A stretch of DNA of 64,000 nucleotides. It comes from Paenibacillus_V sp046244365 (lineage in GTDB: Bacteria; Bacillota; Bacilli; Paenibacillales; NBRC-103111). A program made the position numbers and the translations under genes. The stretch lies in assembly GCF_046244365.1 (NCBI RefSeq), contig NZ_CP176395.1:7936001-8000000 (forward strand). Direction: 5' to 3'. Positions 60,871 through 64,000 of this stretch are shown here, one piece after another; position 1 is the first letter of the stretch, and every line of letters starts with the position of its first letter. The notes beneath the pieces are model-generated. The model saw nothing but the letters and a program-made list of their open reading frames with translations, was not told the origin of the DNA and searched no databases.

Positions 60871-61962
60871 TCAGCCTGGCGAAAGCTTTTTGCCGCGCAG
60901 CCAATAGACGAGCAAATACAAGACCGGGAGCAATTCCATAAAGTAAATATAAGTCGTCCAGGACGGAGAGTTCAAGAAATGTTCCAATTCCCCGTAATTC
61001 GTCGCGATTCCCATCGAAAGCGCCGTCATGAAGATCCCTATCGAAAAGGATAACGGCCGGTAGTCGCGTACATTGACGATATGCGAAACGCCGAGCGTCG
61101 ACACGTACAGCAGCAGGCTTGCTTTGACCAGCACGCTCATCGTCCACCAAGATACGAGCAGCGGATCGACGTTCTCCAGGAAATCGCCGATGCGGATAAA
61201 CCGCAGCATTTCCAGCACGGGGTAGGTTAAATGGGCGTTCAGCTTCGGGCCGAACAGCATCATGCAGAACAGCCAGGTCATTAGCACGAACATCATCGTG
61301 AACAGCCAGGCTATCGTCATGGAACGCATCGTCTTTTGCGGCTCTTTCACATTCGCCATGAGCACTACGATATAGAACATTTCCCCGAACCACGGAAACG
61401 TAAAGACGCTCGAATCAAGGATCCGCTTGAAATCGTAGTGCGTAACGAAAGCAATCGCCATATCGGTTTGCAGTTCTTTGCCGACGAAGAACGGGATGGC
61501 GACGCCGAGCACAATCGTGAGGAGAAAGATGGTTTCCGCAAAGCGCGCGATCGCCTCCAGCCCGGAACGAACCGCTAGAGCGGCGCAAAGCCCGATAATG
61601 AGCGCCAGCACCCACGAAGGCGTATCCGGCATGTAAATCGAGGTGAAAAAATCGACGTATTTCCGGACGGCGATCGCGCACAGGTGTATGGCAAAAAAAC
61701 TGAATAGAATCAAAACCGGAATGTGCACCCACTTGCCGACGATTCTGCTGCCGAACTTCAGCCATTGGCCCGCAGGCTCGATCCGTCCCAGCACGATCCC
61801 GAAATAGGCGGCCAGAAGCGCCCCCGCCGAGCCTATAACCAGTCCCATCCAGCCTTGAAAACCGCCTAATTCCGTAAGCGGTGCGATCAGAAAGCCTACC
61901 GGCGACGAAAACAAATAAATCGTAAACAGCCGAATGACCTGGGCCTGCGAAATACGCTCCAT
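60871..61962 (-). CDS. GerB-family spore germination permease
   Basis: 363 residues, ten TM helices of the GerAB/GerKB APC-like family (ISQAQVIRLFTIYLFSSPVGFLIAPLTELGGFQGWMGLVIGSAGALLAAYFG). It acts as the nutrient-binding subunit of a germinant receptor in the spore inner membrane. Encoded after GerA, GerC and a small protein. Confidence 0.9.
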   Translation of the reverse strand: MERISQAQVIRLFTIYLFSSPVGFLIAPLTELGGFQGWMGLVIGSAGALLAAYFGIVLGRIEPAGQWLKFGSRIVGKWVHIPVLILFSFFAIHLCAIAVRKYVDFFTSIYMPDTPSWVLALIIGLCAALAVRSGLEAIARFAETIFLLTIVLGVAIPFFVGKELQTDMAIAFVTHYDFKRILDSSVFTFPWFGEMFYIVVLMANVKEPQKTMRSMTIAWLFTMMFVLMTWLFCMMLFGPKLNAHLTYPVLEMLRFIRIGDFLENVDPLLVSWWTMSVLVKASLLLYVSTLGVSHIVNVRDYRPLSFSIGIFMTALSMGIATNYGELEHFLNSPSWTTYIYFMELLPVLYLLVYWLRGKKLSPG

Positions 61963-61987
61963 GGGAACGCCTCCTCTCGTTCGAGAT

Positions 61988-62200
61988 TCAGGAAAACAGC
62001 CTTACGATCGGCCCAATCACCCATTCGACCAGCAAATTCGGGCTGGGCAGCTTTTTGAACCACTCCAGCATGAAGTGGTACGAGAAACAAACAAACATGA
62101 CGGCAAACACCTTGACATAGGTTTTCGGCTTGCGGTTCCGCTTATGCAGAAACAAGCCCTCGTACAAGGCAACGATGCCGAACAGGATAACCGTAACCAT
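61988..62200 (-). CDS. Small membrane protein inside the germination operon
   Basis: 70 residues. One N-terminal TM helix (MVTVILFGIVALYEGLFLHKRNRKPKTYVKVFAVMFVCFSYHF...), a basic loop and a second amphipathic or TM helix. It lies between GerC and GerB with 25-32-bp gaps, so it is co-transcribed. Reminiscent of GerD-like or 'x' accessory subunits reported in some ger operons, but no family is recognised. Confidence 0.65.
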   Translation of the reverse strand: MVTVILFGIVALYEGLFLHKRNRKPKTYVKVFAVMFVCFSYHFMLEWFKKLPSPNLLVEWVIGPIVRLFS

Positions 62201-62232
62201 CTCGTTCCTCCACTTCTATCCGCCCGGATCGG

Positions 62233-63426
62233 CTATTCCCCAGGCTTCAGTTTTACCCAAAGCGGGTTCGTTTCTTTGCCGAGCCTTGTAATCTGCAGAT
62301 CCGCACGCACCCGAAAGCTCACTTCATTTTTATAAACGTCTCGCCAGTCCTCGCTGATTTGTTTCCATTTTTTGGGATAACGCCAGTCGACATATTTCCC
62401 GAGCTGCAGCACGTCGGAGCGAAGCTGCTGCGTTCGGGACAATCCCTTGCGGATATACGCTTCCAGCTGAGCATTAAACCGCTTCTGAATAAGCTCCAGA
62501 CTAGCCGGATCGACCAGATCCAAATTGGACTCCGAAGAAATGACATCCCCCACGGCCCGGACGATAATCTCATAAACGATGCCGCCATTTTCCAGCTTGA
62601 CTAAAATATCCGGCTTTTCCGGGACGAACAGCACGCTGATCAGCTTTCCGTTATCCGGCATCCGAACGGTAATGGCCGCGCTCCGCATCCCGCCGTCCAT
62701 CCAGAACAGCGCTCTCGTTTCGTCAACATCAAGCGTTCCGACCATGCGTCCTTCCCGGAAAACGGCTGACCCGTACGTGCCTGCCCACCCGCTCGTTTTG
62801 CCTTTTTCGCTGACCATTTTATTTTCGCCGAACGTAAGCAAATTCGTATACATATCCGGCTCGTCGTCCAGCGCCGTCAGAAAATCGCGGACATTCGTAT
62901 CGATCAGCGCAGGCTGGGCCCCGAATTCCCGGAGCACCTCGTATGGAGAGCGCTCGAAGACCGGCGTCAATTGCGTAATCTCCCGCGCTTTGCCGGGGGC
63001 AACCATGACGAAGGTTTTGAGCTGAAAGGAGGGCTGCCGGGCGACAAACTCCAAAAGCGGCCGTATGCCCTCTTCCGCCAGCTCGCGGCCGATGACGATG
63101 ATTCGCGTATGTCCCCATGCGATGCGCCGCGTCAAGTCGGACTGTATTTTGCGAAGCGCGATCGCGAAGTTCTCGCCTTGCTTCGTTACCGTGGCATACG
63201 GATTTCCGGAGCTTTGCGAGCCTGACTGCATACTGGACGAGATCCGGTTCGGCAGCGGAAAAGCCAGCGTCAGCTCCAGCATCCCCGGTTCGCTGCCTTT
63301 ATCGATAAAAACCCCGGTGACGATCGAGCGGTCGTTAATTTCCACTCTGGACCAGCAGCCGCTCAGAAGCGGAACAAGGGCGAACAGAAGAAAGCAAACG
63401 GCCCATTGCCGCGCGCCGGTTTGCAC
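62233..63426 (-). CDS. GerC-family germination lipoprotein
   Basis: 397 residues from GTG 63426 (GGAGG upstream). Lipoprotein signal ending LLSGC-W (Cys ~24), then the Ger(x)C family start SRVEINDRSIVTGVFIDKG, LRKIQSDLTRRIAWGHTRIIVIGRELAEEGIRPLLEFVARQP, and the C-terminal domain (KRFNAQLEAYIRKGLSRTQQLRSDVLQLGKYV). Subunit C of a germinant receptor, anchored on the outer face of the spore inner membrane. Confidence 0.93.
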   Translation of the reverse strand: MQTGARQWAVCFLLFALVPLLSGCWSRVEINDRSIVTGVFIDKGSEPGMLELTLAFPLPNRISSSMQSGSQSSGNPYATVTKQGENFAIALRKIQSDLTRRIAWGHTRIIVIGRELAEEGIRPLLEFVARQPSFQLKTFVMVAPGKAREITQLTPVFERSPYEVLREFGAQPALIDTNVRDFLTALDDEPDMYTNLLTFGENKMVSEKGKTSGWAGTYGSAVFREGRMVGTLDVDETRALFWMDGGMRSAAITVRMPDNGKLISVLFVPEKPDILVKLENGGIVYEIIVRAVGDVISSESNLDLVDPASLELIQKRFNAQLEAYIRKGLSRTQQLRSDVLQLGKYVDWRYPKKWKQISEDWRDVYKNEVSFRVRADLQITRLGKETNPLWVKLKPGE

Positions 63427-63427
63427 C

Positions 63428-64000
63428 TCAATCCTCCTCCTCTCCGCTGATCGGTCTGCCGGACGGAACGAGCCGTTGCCGGTTTTTCGTGCCGAACAGG
63501 TGCGGTCTGATCATCATCTTCCACCATGGCACCCGAACAAAGACGTCTTTCAGGTCCCTGCGGTCAAGAGGCGCGATGGGCGCCATATACGGAGTACCGA
63601 AGGAACGAAGGGTGACGAGATGCAAATAGATGAGAAAGACGGCAATGATAATTCCGAAGAGTCCGAACGTGGTGGCAAGCAGCATGACCGGAAAACGCAG
63701 CAGACGGAACGACAGCCCGAGCTCGTAATGCGGGATAATAAACGAGGCTACCCCCGTTATCGACACGACGATGACCATCGGCGTTGAAACAAGCCCCGCC
63801 TGCACGGCCGCTTGCCCGATAATGAGCGCGCCGATAATCGAGATGGTCTGCCCGATCGTTTTGGGTATGCGCAGCCCGGCTTCCCGCAGCCCTTCGAAGG
63901 ATATTTCCATGATAAGCGCCTCCACGATAGCCGGAAACGGCACATTCTCGCGCGAGGCGGCGACCGTCGTAAGCAGCAAGGGGGGCATCATCTCCGGATG
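63428..64000 (-). CDS. GerA-family germination protein, C-terminal part (runs off the window)
   Basis: The frame is open to the window edge (at least 190 codons). Contains the membrane half of GerAA-type proteins: VPFPAIVEALIMEISFEGLREAGLRIPKTIGQTISIIGALIIGQAAVQAGLVSTPMVIVVSITGVASFIIP, then four TM helices and a cytosolic tail. First gene of the operon in the visible part; its stop almost touches the gerC start. Confidence 0.92.
   Translation of the reverse strand, partial: HPEMMPPLLLTTVAASRENVPFPAIVEALIMEISFEGLREAGLRIPKTIGQTISIIGALIIGQAAVQAGLVSTPMVIVVSITGVASFIIPHYELGLSFRLLRFPVMLLATTFGLFGIIIAVFLIYLHLVTLRSFGTPYMAPIAPLDRRDLKDVFVRVPWWKMMIRPHLFGTKNRQRLVPSGRPISGEEED

Overview
The window looks like chromosome of a spore-forming Bacillota, most likely Paenibacillaceae (Paenibacillus or Cohnella type). 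Supporting signs are a GerA/GerC/GerB germination operon, ecsAB, a YneF-type protein, strong AAGGAGG ribosome sites with many GTG/TTG starts, a two-permease plus lipoprotein sugar importer without its own ATPase, several AraC regulators and a mid-to-high GC content. No rRNA, tRNA or CRISPR array was seen.

Layout. 0-1.4 kb: the last codons of an unidentified protein, an SMI1/KNR4-like (immunity-type) gene and a truncated Nudix fragment. 1.5-6.8 kb: a pair of overlapping ABC half-exporters, a DUF6886 protein and an unrecognised protein with a charged low-complexity linker. 6.8-8.2 kb: a repeat-rich gene desert (54-bp tandem repeats, TTCACTATTAGTGAA palindromes, 39-bp tandem repeats). 8.2-10.6 kb: an IclR regulator, then an ArsR regulator and an NAD(P)H oxidoreductase separated by a 224-bp heptanucleotide array. 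10.8-21.8 kb: a LuxR-type regulator, then a compact co-directional sensory cluster MCP-MCP-CheW-CheA(-CheW)-STAS-RsbW-like kinase-MCP without CheY, CheB or CheR. 21.8-23 kb: a MITE-like element and short palindromic repeats. 23-31 kb: mostly housekeeping genes (GntR/solute-binding fusion, folE, TetR, YneF, MarC, HD-GYP, queG, rnhA, DUF402, GNAT). 31.1-35.7 kb: remnants of a sugar-uptake locus, a candidate type I toxin peptide, and a live AraC | ThuA-Gfo/Idh divergon. 36-39.4 kb: sodA, a 77-bp tandem array, and an IS3-family element inserted in a second palindrome cluster.

40-54.8 kb is the most unusual part. A sugar-phosphate isomerase gene is cut in two by a 9,690-bp segment (42317-52006) bounded by 12-bp perfect inverted repeats and flanked by a 5-bp direct repeat (CTTGA). 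Removing the segment and one repeat restores a 271-codon open frame exactly. The segment carries a Cys-rich protein gene, a DMT-type transporter, a sulfatase, a lipoprotein/permease/permease sugar importer and a divergent membrane-bound AraC regulator, but no recognisable transposase. Motifs related to CGACATGAAAATCCC recur inside both ends, an architecture like transposons whose transposase binds several end sites. The gene downstream of the split isomerase (a Gfo/Idh dehydrogenase) carries a frameshift, and neighbouring genes at 52.3-54.8 kb are also broken, so the host locus appears to be decaying around a transporter/sulfatase cassette that is itself intact.

54.9-64 kb: a MerR-methyltransferase fusion, a secreted protein with three internal repeats, a Sigma_reg_C-type anti-sigma protein without a visible sigma factor, ecsAB, and a germination operon running off the right edge.
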